Shown here: positions 18,288 to 30,673 of the stretch, in pieces
How positions within the stretch are numbered: the first letter of the stretch is position 1
How the letters are laid out: every line of letters begins with the position of its first letter
Assembly: GCF_001698225.1 (NCBI RefSeq)
Contig: NZ_CP016594.1
Coordinates: 4,092,001 to 4,156,000, forward strand
Direction: 5' to 3'
Length of the DNA: 64,000 bases
DNA from: Gordonia terrae
GTDB lineage: Bacteria > Actinomycetota > Actinomycetes > Mycobacteriales > Mycobacteriaceae
Notes under the pieces: model-generated
Databases searched by the model: none
The model's input: the letters and a program-made list of their open reading frames with translations, nothing else
Told to the model about the DNA's origin: nothing
Program-made: the position numbers and the translations under genes

Positions 18288-18337
18288 AAAAAAATCGCCG
18301 GCGGCCGGCCCCGGAGAACCAGGGCCGACCGCCGGCG
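18288..18337 (-). terminator. Intrinsic terminator of secA
   Basis: Read on the minus strand, a GC-rich stem of about 16 bp (arms 18322-18337 and 18296-18311, loop GGTTCTCCGG-like) is followed by a run of seven T (18294-18288). It starts 14 bases after the secA stop. A classic stem plus U-tract. Confidence 0.85.
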
Positions 18338-18350
18338 GTCAGAACACGTG

Positions 18351-21176
<2,826 letters not shown>

Positions 21177-21271
21177 CGTGGATCGAGTCCCTCACCTGTA
21201 GAAAACACACGGAATCCGGCCCGCGCGAACGCACAGACCGGATCCCATGGTAGCGAGGTGAGCTGAGCAGA

Positions 21272-21339
21272 CCCTGATCGGACCGTCAGGTGGTCCCGAG
21301 TTCCTCGCTCGGGACCGACCCGGTGACCGCCGATCAGGG
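21272..21339. terminator. Nested hairpins between hpf and secA
   Basis: An outer inverted repeat CCCTGATCGG (21272-21281) / CCGATCAGGG (21330-21339) encloses a 9-bp stem, GGTCCCGAG (21292-21300) / CTCGGGACC (21308-21316), with a 7-base loop. There is no U-tract. It lies 12 bases after the hpf stop and 95 bases ahead of the secA start, so it could end the hpf transcript or shape the secA leader. Confidence 0.5.
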
Positions 21340-21350
21340 CCGCTCGGGGG

Positions 21351-22172
21351 TCACGTCAATCTGATGAGGCCGTAGTCGAAGGCATGCCTGCGGTAGACCA
21401 CGGACGCCTTGTCGGTCTCCTTGTCGTGGAACAGGAAGAAGTCGTGGCCGACCAGTTCCATCTCGTAGAGCGCGTCGTCGACGGTCATCGGTACCGCGGT
21501 GTGCTCCTTGACGCGCACGATCTGGCCCGGCGTGTACTCCTCCACACCGTCGTCCCACCGTTCGGCCGTGTCGCCGGAGTCCGTCCCGGGATCACCGACG
21601 AGGCCGTCGACCGACAACTGGTTGTCGCGCAGGGGTGGCGCACCGATCTCGGTGGCCTCGGCGACCGAGAGCGGCCGACGGTTGCCGTGGTGGACACGCC
21701 TGCGGTCCTTGACGCGACGGAGTCGGGACTCGACCTTGTCCAGCGCGTGTTCGAGCGCGGCGTAGAAGTTCTCGCCACAGGCCTGCGCCCGTACGATCGG
21801 CCCCTTGCCCGTCGCGGTGATCTCCACCTGCTGACAGGACTTGGACTGTCTCCGGTTGCGTTCGTGGTTCAGCTCGACGTCGAATCGGTAGATGGTCGGA
21901 TCGAAACGCTCGAGGCGAGCGAGTTTGTCGCCGACGTAGATGCGGTAGTGGTCGGGGATCTCGACGTTGCGGCCGCTGAACACGACCTTGGCTGTGGGTT
22001 CGGCGGGATCGTCGGATTCCACCGTTCCCGGTGGGCGGACGAAGGCGAACTCTGGATCGTAGGAATCGTTCTCGGCTGGCTGGCGGTCGGGCGCGAGGCC
22101 CTCCTCCACGGTCGGCCGTGGGTCGGCGGTCTTCGGTTCGCGCTGGCCTTTGCGGTGGATGACTGTGGACAT
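21351..22172 (-). CDS. hpf: Long-form ribosome hibernation-promoting factor
   Basis: 273 residues. It stabilises inactive 70S/100S ribosomes in stationary phase. An unusual hydrophilic N-terminal extension of about 60 residues comes before the S30AE domain (VVFSGRNVEIPDHYRIYVGDKLARLERF, in part, then VRAQACGENFYAALEHALDKVESRLRR in part). The C-terminal dimerisation domain has VKEHTAVPMTVDDALYEMEL and FFLFHDKETDKASVVYRRH. ATG 22172 has a strong GGAGGT ribosome site. A 19-base palindrome sits about 90 bases upstream. Same gene order as next to mycobacterial secA1. Confidence 0.93.
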   Translation of the reverse strand: MSTVIHRKGQREPKTADPRPTVEEGLAPDRQPAENDSYDPEFAFVRPPGTVESDDPAEPTAKVVFSGRNVEIPDHYRIYVGDKLARLERFDPTIYRFDVELNHERNRRQSKSCQQVEITATGKGPIVRAQACGENFYAALEHALDKVESRLRRVKDRRRVHHGNRRPLSVAEATEIGAPPLRDNQLSVDGLVGDPGTDSGDTAERWDDGVEEYTPGQIVRVKEHTAVPMTVDDALYEMELVGHDFFLFHDKETDKASVVYRRHAFDYGLIRLT

Positions 22173-22526
22173 TCAACTACCTCCTGAATTGTCCCGAAGC
22201 CGGTTGAGTCATCGTGATCTGTTGTCGCACTGATGATTCGAACGGCACCGAGGATGTGTCCATGTCAGCTGACAGCTGACACCCTGGCTACAGGGGCATC
22301 ACCTCCCGGCAAAAGCGGTCGTGGCCGGCGCCGGCCTCGAGGGCCGCCGGCAACCTGCTGTACCCCCGACCGTAGCCGCAAGTTCCGGTATCGGCCACGT
22401 TTTGCGGCGCCGCGTCGGCATGTCGTGACGATCGGGGTACAAGGTCCCGGCCGAGCCCCCGCGCCGGTTGTCCACAGCCTCGGCCGGGGCCCGCCGCACC
22501 GGATCGGGTTGGTCTACCGTCGGCGG
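22173..22526. other. Divergent hpf / comF intergenic region
   Basis: 354 bases without a supported gene, holding the promoters of both divergent genes. The open frame of comF runs back to 22233, but the residues coded there are unlike the family. The one clear structure is the palindrome at 22263-22281. Confidence 0.6.
22263..22281. promoter_or_regulatory. 19-base perfect palindrome upstream of hpf
   Basis: TGTCAGCTG-A-CAGCTGACA, 91-109 bases upstream of the hpf start. Arms of 9 with a single central base. It is a candidate operator for a dimeric regulator of hpf (or of comF on the other side); no protein can be named. Confidence 0.5.
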
Positions 22527-23198
22527 GTGACACGGCGGTGGGGGATCTTCCGTGCCGGGGCCGATCTCGTGCTCCCGGTCCTGTGCGGTGGGTGCCGGCG
22601 CCCGGGGACCCGATGGTGCCCGCGGTGCGAACACGCTCTGTCCGACGTTCCGATCGCCGCCCGTCCACGGGTCGAGCCGGGCGTCGCCGTGTGGGCGCTC
22701 GGCCGTTATCGGGGTCCGCACCGGCAGGCGATCATCGAGATCAAGGAACACGACCGCCGAGACCTCGCGCGCCCGCTCGGCACCGCACTCGCCCGCGGCA
22801 TCCGCGTGCTCGCCGGCTGGGGCGAGCTCCCCGACGCCGACCGGATGCTGTTGATCCCGGCCCCCACACGCCGGATGACCGCGCGCCGGCGGGGTGGCGA
22901 CCCGGTCACCGCGGTGGCGTCGTATGCCGCGCCGGTCCTGGGCCGACGCGTACGCGTGGCACCGCTTCTGAGGACGGCGGCGACCGCACGGGATTCCGCC
23001 GGACTCGATGCCCGGGCCCGTGCCCAGAACCTTCGCGGTGCGGTGCGACTACACGCTGGCGGCCCGCCGACCCGAGGGACGACCGCCATCCTGGTCGACG
23101 ACGTACTGACCACCGGCGCGACCGCGGCCGAGTCGGTACGCGTGCTGTCCGAGAACGGGATCGACGTCGTCGCGGTCGTGGTGCTGGCCGCTGCCTGA
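22527..23198 (+). CDS. ComF family phosphoribosyltransferase-like protein
   Basis: 223 residues. The N terminus carries a zinc-ribbon Cys pattern (CGGCRRPG..WCPRC) and the C-terminal half is a type I PRTase domain with the PRPP-binding loop AILVDDVLTTGATAAES. LIPAPTRRMTARRRGGD and DSAGLDARARAQNLRGAV are typical of ComFC. In competent bacteria ComFC aids DNA uptake; in actinobacteria the role is unproven. GTG 22527 starts just before the Cys motif. In M. tuberculosis the homologue (Rv3242c) is on the same strand as hpf; here it is on the opposite strand. Confidence 0.88.
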   Translation: MTRRWGIFRAGADLVLPVLCGGCRRPGTRWCPRCEHALSDVPIAARPRVEPGVAVWALGRYRGPHRQAIIEIKEHDRRDLARPLGTALARGIRVLAGWGELPDADRMLLIPAPTRRMTARRRGGDPVTAVASYAAPVLGRRVRVAPLLRTAATARDSAGLDARARAQNLRGAVRLHAGGPPTRGTTAILVDDVLTTGATAAESVRVLSENGIDVVAVVVLAAA

Positions 23199-23294
23199 GG
23201 ACCGTTCTCGACCCGGGTCTCGCCGCGTCGAGCGCACCGGCCGAGGTCGCATGCGTTCTCGATCCGACCGGCGGCCGCAGAGACCGTCTGCCGA

Positions 23295-25043
23295 TCAGGG
23301 CAGGACGGGGATCGCGCCGTCGATCATCGCCGGCTCGACCTCGGTCCAATACTGGTCGGGCTGTCCGTTGCTGCTGCCCAGACGGAGGACCCCGCGCTGA
23401 TCACCGACGTAGATCGTGGACGTGTTGGCGACCACTGCCCGCACCGGCGGTGACACGTTGCCGCTCAGCAGGCCCACTGCCGGGGTGCCGTCGATCGACA
23501 GCTGCACGACCGGCGACTCCGGCGCCTCGCGCGCGATCATCAATGTCGTCGGCGACGCCCAGTCCACCGAGACCGCACGGTTGCCGATGTTGTAGGCGGC
23601 TATCCGTGGACTCGTCAGCGACACCCCGCCCTCGGCGTTGGTCGACAGGACGGCGAAGACGATCTGTCCCCCGACCACGAGGGCGGCGCGCACCCCGTCC
23701 GGCGCCACCTGCATCTCGGTGATCGCACCGCGGGCCACCGTCGGGATCGACGACGCCTCGACGGGCACCGTCTGGGTACCGTCGTCGTCGCGTTGCCACT
23801 GGATCGGCTTGCCGTCGACCACGACCCAGACCGTGTTCTCGTCGGCGCCGAAGGACGGACGGGTGATCGAGGAGCCGCCGACGATCGGACCGATGTCGCC
23901 GCCGTAGTCGCCGATCACCAACTCGAGCCTGCGATCGGGCCCGGACAGGCCGCGGACCGCCGCGACCCGCGCCCCGTTGTCGGAGATGGTCGCCGAACGC
24001 ACATCGCGAGCGGTACCCAACGGCCCCTGAACGGGCACCGTCGCGGTGTCCGTCACCGCGCGCAGGGCTCCGCCGGTGATGATGTTCAGCCCGACATCGG
24101 TGGTGGGCACGGAGTTGGGGTCGAAGGCCCGGACGTCGGCGGTCTGCCATCCGGAGGCCCGCTCGGCGGCCAGCGGGGCACCGTCGGCGTCGATGACATA
24201 GGGGCCGGAGATGTCGGCGCCGTCGAGGGTCCAGATGATCTGGGCGGCGAGCACGGCGCGATCACGGGCCGGCGCGCTCCCGATGCCGTCGAGGTCCACC
24301 CGCACCCCGCCGCCGGCGAGACCCACGACCGGGCCCCGCAGCGCGGCGTCGTTGGGGAAGCCGCTGTCCACAGCCGCCGCCAGATCCGAGGCGGGGCCGG
24401 CGATCAGACGGTTGACCAGGACGGTGGGGTCGGTGGCCTGGCCGGCATAGAGCCAGCGCGGGTCGGGCACCAGTCGGCGCCCGGTTCGGTCGCTGAAGTA
24501 CAGCGAGACCGGGCGGTAGGTGTTGTCGAACTGGTCGCGGTCGATCATCGTTCCGCTCGGCAACGGACCATCGATCCGCCACTGATCACCGGATCGCGTG
24601 AGGCTGATGCTCGTCTCCACCCGCCCCGACGCCGGGAGCAGCTGACCGTCGGACTTGAGGGTCCCGACGTTGTCGCCGATCAGCCGCATCCGCACCGAGT
24701 CCTCGTTGCGCTGGTCGACGAAGGTGTTGATCTCGTCGACGATGAGCGCGTCGCCGCGATCGTCCCATTGCTGGGAGGCGACCGGGGTCAGGAATGCCCG
24801 GGCTGCACGATGAGCCGAGTCGGGATCGACCGTGGACTTGAGGAAGGCCCGCACCAGCGCCTCGGGGTCCATGTCGGCCTGCGGCACCGGGACCGCGTTG
24901 GTGGCGCCCTCCCGCTCGAACGACTTGATGGGTTGCGGCGAGGAGTCGTTGGGGATCGCGCCGCATGCGGCGACCACGAGGAGCGCCGCGACGGCCAACG
25001 CCAGCGCGAGAACACCGCGGGCCGACCGGGGTGATCGGTTCAT
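23295..25043 (-). CDS. lpqB: Lipoprotein LpqB (MtrB partner)
   Basis: 582 residues. A lipoprotein signal ([16 protein letters not shown], lipobox VAAC with Cys near residue 27) is followed by a GerMN-like domain and a C-terminal beta-propeller-like domain, as in LpqB, which binds the MtrB sensor and affects cell-wall and cell-division signalling. ATG 25043 overlaps the mtrB stop by 4 bases (ATGA); the open frame extends to 25187 within mtrB but without homologous sequence. It is the third gene of mtrA-mtrB-lpqB. Confidence 0.95.
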   Translation of the reverse strand: MNRSPRSARGVLALALAVAALLVVAACGAIPNDSSPQPIKSFEREGATNAVPVPQADMDPEALVRAFLKSTVDPDSAHRAARAFLTPVASQQWDDRGDALIVDEINTFVDQRNEDSVRMRLIGDNVGTLKSDGQLLPASGRVETSISLTRSGDQWRIDGPLPSGTMIDRDQFDNTYRPVSLYFSDRTGRRLVPDPRWLYAGQATDPTVLVNRLIAGPASDLAAAVDSGFPNDAALRGPVVGLAGGGVRVDLDGIGSAPARDRAVLAAQIIWTLDGADISGPYVIDADGAPLAAERASGWQTADVRAFDPNSVPTTDVGLNIITGGALRAVTDTATVPVQGPLGTARDVRSATISDNGARVAAVRGLSGPDRRLELVIGDYGGDIGPIVGGSSITRPSFGADENTVWVVVDGKPIQWQRDDDGTQTVPVEASSIPTVARGAITEMQVAPDGVRAALVVGGQIVFAVLSTNAEGGVSLTSPRIAAYNIGNRAVSVDWASPTTLMIAREAPESPVVQLSIDGTPAVGLLSGNVSPPVRAVVANTSTIYVGDQRGVLRLGSSNGQPDQYWTEVEPAMIDGAIPVLP

Positions 25044-26716
25044 TCCGCACCCACCCCCGGGCTGCCCGGAGCGCGGCCGGACGTCTTGGGCCCGGACGTG
25101 CGCTGCAGCGTGCCCACCGACTTCAGCGGCAGCGGGGAGCCCAGGACCTTGTGCCCGCGCACGAGCGGCAGGGTCAGCCGGAAGCACGCACCCTTGCCCG
25201 GCTCGCCCCAGGCCTCGAGCCTCCCCTGGTGCAGGCGCGCGTCCTCGATGCTGATCGCCAACCCGAGACCGGTACCGCCCGAGCGCCGGAACCGCGACGG
25301 GTCGGAACGCCAGAATCGGTTGAACACCAGCTTCTCTTCCCCCGGACGCAGTCCGATGCCCTGATCGCGCACGGTGATCGCCACCGCGTCACCATCCGAA
25401 CGCATGGTCAGCGTCACCGGTTTCCGTTCACCGTGGTCGATGGCATTGGCGAGGAGGTTCCGCAGGATGCGCTCGACGCGACGCGGGTCGATCTCGGCGA
25501 GGACCGGTTCGGCAGGCAGGTCGAGGACGAGCTCGGTGCCGGTCTCCTCGGCCAGATGACCGACCGTGGCGAGGGCGCCGTCGATCGGGATCGCCATGTC
25601 CATGCGTTCGGCGGCCAGTTCGGCCATGCCTGCGTCGTGGCGCGAGATCTCCAGCAATTCGTTGAGCAGCGTCTCGAAACGGTCGAGCTCCTTGTCGAGC
25701 AACTCCACCGACCGCTTGCGGACGGGGTCGAGATCCTCGCGGCCCTCGTAGAGCACGTCCGAGGCCATCCGCACCGTGGTGAGCGGGGTGCGCAGCTCGT
25801 GACTGACGTCGGAGGTGAACTGGCGCTGCAGCCCGCCGAACTCCTCGAGATGGGTGATCTGTTTGGACAGACTCTCGGCCATGTCGTTGAACGACATCGC
25901 GAGCCGGGCCATGTCGTCCTCACCGCGGACCGGCATCCGCTCCTTGAGTCGGCCATCGGCGAACCGCACCGCGATCCGCGACGCCGACCGCACCGGGATG
26001 ACGACCTGCCGCGAGACGAGCCAGGCGATCGCGGCCAGCAGACCGAGCAGCACGATGCTGCCGGTCAGCAGGGTGCCGCGGACCAGATCGAGCGTGTTCT
26101 GTTCGGCGGTCAGCGGGAAGACGAGGTACAGCTCGAGGCCGGGCACCGAGGCGTTCGTGGGACTGCCGACGATCAACGCGGGCGCCCGCCCGCCCGTCCC
26201 GTCGGGGACCTGGGTGTACTGGTAGGCCACCTGCCCGCCGCGCACCATGTCACGCAGGTTCGACGGGACCTCGGCGGTCGGTCCGACACCGCTCGCGACC
26301 CCGTTGTCGGAGCCTCCCGGCACCAGCAGCACGGTGTCGAAGGCACCGACCGCGCCCGACGCCTGGCCGGTGTCGGCATCTCGGTCGGTGAGCAGCGATC
26401 GCGTCTGGCGCAGTCGGTTCTGCACCGACATGTTCCCCGCACCGCTCGAGAGGTCACGTTCCACGGAGATGCGGGCCCGGTCGATCTCCTCGGTCGCCGC
26501 GGCCAGCTTGACGTCGAGCAGCCGGTCGGTGATCTGGGTGACCAGAACGAAGCCGAGGATGAGGAGCACGACGACCGACAGCACCAACGTGGACACGACG
26601 ACCCGCAACTGCAGCGAGCGCCGCCAGATGTGCCCGAAGGCACGTCCGACAGCGCCGGCGGTGCGGGTGAAGCGTCCGAGAGTGCTGTTGACCCGTCGTC
26701 GAGATCGACCGATCAC
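25040..26716 (-). CDS. mtrB: Sensor histidine kinase MtrB
   Basis: 558 residues. Order: basic N terminus, transmembrane helix ([20 protein letters not shown]), extracytoplasmic domain of about 150 residues, second helix near 215-235, HAMP linker, HisKA with [16 protein letters not shown] (phospho-acceptor His), and HATPase with N box [12 protein letters not shown]1 DQGIGL and G2 [10 protein letters not shown]. It phosphorylates MtrA to coordinate division, cell-wall hydrolases and osmotic response. It overlaps mtrA and lpqB by 4 bases each, so all three are coupled. Confidence 0.97.
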   Translation of the reverse strand: MIGRSRRRVNSTLGRFTRTAGAVGRAFGHIWRRSLQLRVVVSTLVLSVVVLLILGFVLVTQITDRLLDVKLAAATEEIDRARISVERDLSSGAGNMSVQNRLRQTRSLLTDRDADTGQASGAVGAFDTVLLVPGGSDNGVASGVGPTAEVPSNLRDMVRGGQVAYQYTQVPDGTGGRAPALIVGSPTNASVPGLELYLVFPLTAEQNTLDLVRGTLLTGSIVLLGLLAAIAWLVSRQVVIPVRSASRIAVRFADGRLKERMPVRGEDDMARLAMSFNDMAESLSKQITHLEEFGGLQRQFTSDVSHELRTPLTTVRMASDVLYEGREDLDPVRKRSVELLDKELDRFETLLNELLEISRHDAGMAELAAERMDMAIPIDGALATVGHLAEETGTELVLDLPAEPVLAEIDPRRVERILRNLLANAIDHGERKPVTLTMRSDGDAVAITVRDQGIGLRPGEEKLVFNRFWRSDPSRFRRSGGTGLGLAISIEDARLHQGRLEAWGEPGKGACFRLTLPLVRGHKVLGSPLPLKSVGTLQRTSGPKTSGRAPGSPGVGAE

Positions 26717-27390
26717 GGCGGGCCGGCCTTGTAGCCGACCCCCCTCACCGTCAGGACGACCTCGGGATTCTCCGGGTCGGTTTCGACCTTGGCGCGTAAC
26801 CGCTGGACATGCACGTTGACGAGTCTAGTGTCCGCCGGATGCCGGTATCCCCACACCTGTTCCAGGAGGACATCGCGGGTGAAGACCTGACGGGGCTTGC
26901 GCGCCAGCGCCACCAGCAGGTCGAACTCGAGGGGGGTCAGCGAGATCGGCACGCCGTCGCGCGTGACCTTGTGCGCCGGGACGTCGATCTCCACCGGCCC
27001 GATCGACAGCAGCTCGGCGGGTTCCTCGTCGGTCCGGCGCAGTCGCGCGCGCACTCGGGCGACGAGTTCCTTGGGCTTGAACGGCTTGACCATGTAGTCG
27101 TCGGCGCCGGACTCGAGTCCCAGCACCACGTCGACGGTGTCGGACTTCGCGGTCAGCATCACGATGGGCACACCGGAGTCGGCGCGGAGCACTCGGCACA
27201 CATCGATGCCGTTCATGCCGGGCAGCATGAGGTCGAGGAGTACGAGATCGGGTCGGATCTCCCGGACGGCGGTCAGAGCCTGTGTGCCGTCGCCCACCAC
27301 GAAGGGCTCGAAACCCTCGCCGCGCAGCACGATCGTCAGCATCTCGGCGAGCGCGGCGTCGTCGTCCACGACAAGGATGCGGGGCTTCAT
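26713..27390 (-). CDS. mtrA: Response regulator MtrA
   Basis: 225 residues, an OmpR/PhoB-type regulator. The receiver domain shows [10 protein letters not shown], the phospho-acceptor Asp in [17 protein letters not shown] and Lys in VKPFKPKEL. The winged-helix domain shows [18 protein letters not shown] (in part), [15 protein letters not shown] and TVRGVGYK. It is essential in mycobacteria and controls division and cell-wall genes. No clear ribosome site precedes ATG 27390; instead an 18-base palindrome touches the start codon. Confidence 0.98.
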   Translation of the reverse strand: MKPRILVVDDDAALAEMLTIVLRGEGFEPFVVGDGTQALTAVREIRPDLVLLDLMLPGMNGIDVCRVLRADSGVPIVMLTAKSDTVDVVLGLESGADDYMVKPFKPKELVARVRARLRRTDEEPAELLSIGPVEIDVPAHKVTRDGVPISLTPLEFDLLVALARKPRQVFTRDVLLEQVWGYRHPADTRLVNVHVQRLRAKVETDPENPEVVLTVRGVGYKAGPP

Positions 27391-27417
27391 GATGTCAATG
27401 GTGACATCACCGTGATG
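27391..27417. promoter_or_regulatory. Overlapping palindromes at the mtrA start
   Basis: GATGTCA-ATGG-TGACATC (27391-27408, perfect 7-4-7) directly abuts the mtrA ATG and overlaps CATCAC-C-GTGATG (27405-27417, perfect 6-1-6). Candidate site for autoregulation or a translation-blocking structure. Confidence 0.5.
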
Positions 27418-27487
27418 AAACCGTGGTGATCGACGCGCCGGGACGGACGTTCCGACCCGATCGGTCCCACCCCCTAGACTCCCCCGC

Positions 27488-28141
27488 GTGGGTCAATTGA
27501 TAGCCGTCGAAGGACTCGACGGCGCCGGGAAGAACACGTTGGTCACCGGTTTGATCGATCGGTGGTCGGCGGCCGGACTGCGGGTCGCGACCTTCACGTT
27601 CCCGCGCTACGGCCGGTCGGCAACCGCTGACATCGCCGCCGAGGCCCTGCACGGTTCGCACGGTGATCTCAGCGACAGCGTGTACGCCATGGCCTTGCTC
27701 TTCGCGCTCGACCGAGCCGGCGCGGTCGATGACATCGCGGCCGCGACCGACGCCCACGACATCGTGATCCTCGACCGCTATGTCGCGTCCAACGCCGCAT
27801 ACAACGCGGCGCGGCTCGACCAGGACGCCGCCGGTGAGGTCGTGCGCTGGGTAGTCGACCTGGAATTCGGACGATTCGGCATGCCCGTCCCCGACCGCCA
27901 CGTACTGCTCGGGGTCTCCCCCGAGGTCGCGATGCAGCGCGCCGCGGCGCGGGCCGAGCGGGATGCGACACGTGCCCGGGACACCTACGAACGGGACGAA
28001 GCGCTTCAGCGTCGCGTCGACGCCGTGTACCGCGACCTCGCCGACGCCGCGTGGATGTCACCCTGGTACCGCTACGACGGCGAGAACATCCAGGACCTGG
28101 CCCACCATCTGAGCGCAGGCCGGACGACACCGACCGAATGA
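27488..28141 (+). CDS. tmk: Thymidylate kinase
   Basis: 217 residues. It phosphorylates dTMP to dTDP. The P-loop is EGLDGAGKNTL (Asn in place of the more usual Ser/Thr after Lys, as in actinobacterial enzymes), the DR(Y/H) motif is ILDRYVASNAAYNAA, and the lid is RAARAERDATRARDTYERD. The GTG start at 27488 opens the frame directly (GQLIAVEGLDG). It is divergent from mtrA, whereas the mycobacterial gene is on the same strand as mtrA. Confidence 0.96.
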   Translation: MGQLIAVEGLDGAGKNTLVTGLIDRWSAAGLRVATFTFPRYGRSATADIAAEALHGSHGDLSDSVYAMALLFALDRAGAVDDIAAATDAHDIVILDRYVASNAAYNAARLDQDAAGEVVRWVVDLEFGRFGMPVPDRHVLLGVSPEVAMQRAAARAERDATRARDTYERDEALQRRVDAVYRDLADAAWMSPWYRYDGENIQDLAHHLSAGRTTPTE

Positions 28142-28204
28142 CTCGATCGATGCTCCCGTCGCGCGGTTTCGATAGCCTTGGACCAACGATTCGGAAGGCG
28201 TTCC

Positions 28205-28999
28205 ATGACCTATCAGCCACCTCCACCTGGTGGCGGGCCGTCGCCCTACGGCCCACCCGGCCCCGGTCAGCAGGGTCCCGGTCAGCAGGGTCCGGGACGT
28301 CCGTATCCCGGTCCGCCCGGGCCCCGCGGGTACGGCCCCCCACCCGGCCGCGGCCCGGTGCCGCCACCCGGCGCTCCGTATGGCCGTCCGCCGTTCGCTC
28401 CCGGACAATACGGGCCGCCCGCGCTCGCCCCGGGCTTCGGCGGTCCGCCCGGGCCACCACCGCCGCCCCGCCGCAACACCGGGGTGATCGTCGCGTGGGT
28501 GCTCGGCGGCGTCGCGGTCGTCGCGGTGATCGCGCTCGTGGTGACGGTCGTGGCGACCAGATCGTCGTCGGAGGACTCCGCGGTTGCCGGCACGTCGAGC
28601 CCCTCATCCGCCCCGACCTCGACCACGAGCGACCCCTCGCCGAGCGGGACCGGATCGGAGCCGGGGTCGACCGACTACACGGCGCTGGCCGAGATCCGCT
28701 CCGCGTTGCTCGCCTACATCACGGCACACAACGCGCGCGACGTCGGCCGGATGCGCGCCGCGGTGTGCACCCAATCCCGCGATCGGGTCACCGAGGCACC
28801 ACCCGCCGACGGCGGCGACATCGTCCTCGACGGTTTCCTCGACACGGCCTTCGACGGCAACGTCGCCCAGTCCGAGGTCGTGTCTCACCTCGAGAAGGGC
28901 ACGGAGAGAACGGCTTCGGAGAAGTCGAGGGAACGGTTCCTCAAGGAGCAGGGTTCGTGGATCTACTGCCCCGACGCCGAACCCGACATCGGCACCTGA
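28205..28999 (+). CDS. Pro/Gly-rich single-pass membrane protein of unknown function
   Basis: 264 residues. A cytoplasmic Pro/Gly/Gln-rich region of about 90 residues (with a GPGQQGPGQQGPG repeat) precedes one transmembrane helix (VIVAWVLGGVAVVAVIALVV), a Ser/Thr-rich linker, and an extracytoplasmic domain of about 110 residues (DYTALAEIRSALLAYITAHN..) that resembles small NTF2-like or mce-associated-type domains. ATG 28205 is 6 bases after GGAAGG. It follows tmk by 63 bases and ends at a strong hairpin. Possible surface or envelope role; not more can be said. Confidence 0.72.
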   Translation: MTYQPPPPGGGPSPYGPPGPGQQGPGQQGPGRPYPGPPGPRGYGPPPGRGPVPPPGAPYGRPPFAPGQYGPPALAPGFGGPPGPPPPPRRNTGVIVAWVLGGVAVVAVIALVVTVVATRSSSEDSAVAGTSSPSSAPTSTTSDPSPSGTGSEPGSTDYTALAEIRSALLAYITAHNARDVGRMRAAVCTQSRDRVTEAPPADGGDIVLDGFLDTAFDGNVAQSEVVSHLEKGTERTASEKSRERFLKEQGSWIYCPDAEPDIGT

Positions 29000-29049
29000 C
29001 CACATCCGTACCTGACCGCACCCGCACCATCCGACACCGGCACCATACG

Positions 29050-29085
29050 ACAAGGGGCGTCCCACCTCGGTGGGACGCCCCTTGT
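29050..29085. terminator. Bidirectional hairpin between convergent genes
   Basis: A perfect 17-bp stem (29050-29066 with 29069-29085, ACAAGGGGCGTCCC.. arm) lies between the convergent membrane-protein gene and ahcY, 11 bases from the ahcY stop. It is likely to end both transcripts, though the U-tracts are poor. Confidence 0.75.
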
Positions 29086-29096
29086 GTCGTTGACGA

Positions 29097-30566
<1,470 letters not shown>

Positions 30567-30673
30567 CTGATCCCCTTGTCGTTCGCGTCGGGCGCCTGAT
30601 GATGCAGGCGCGAATGCGTTCGATCCAGGCTATCGGAACGACCGGCCGGTTCCGAGGGGCAGGGGCGTCGGAT

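Noticed and set aside
30592..30611. Hairpin before ahcY as a SAH riboswitch
   Set aside because: Only a simple 7-bp stem with 6-base loop (GCGCCTG/CAGGCGC). No SAH-riboswitch core was recognisable.
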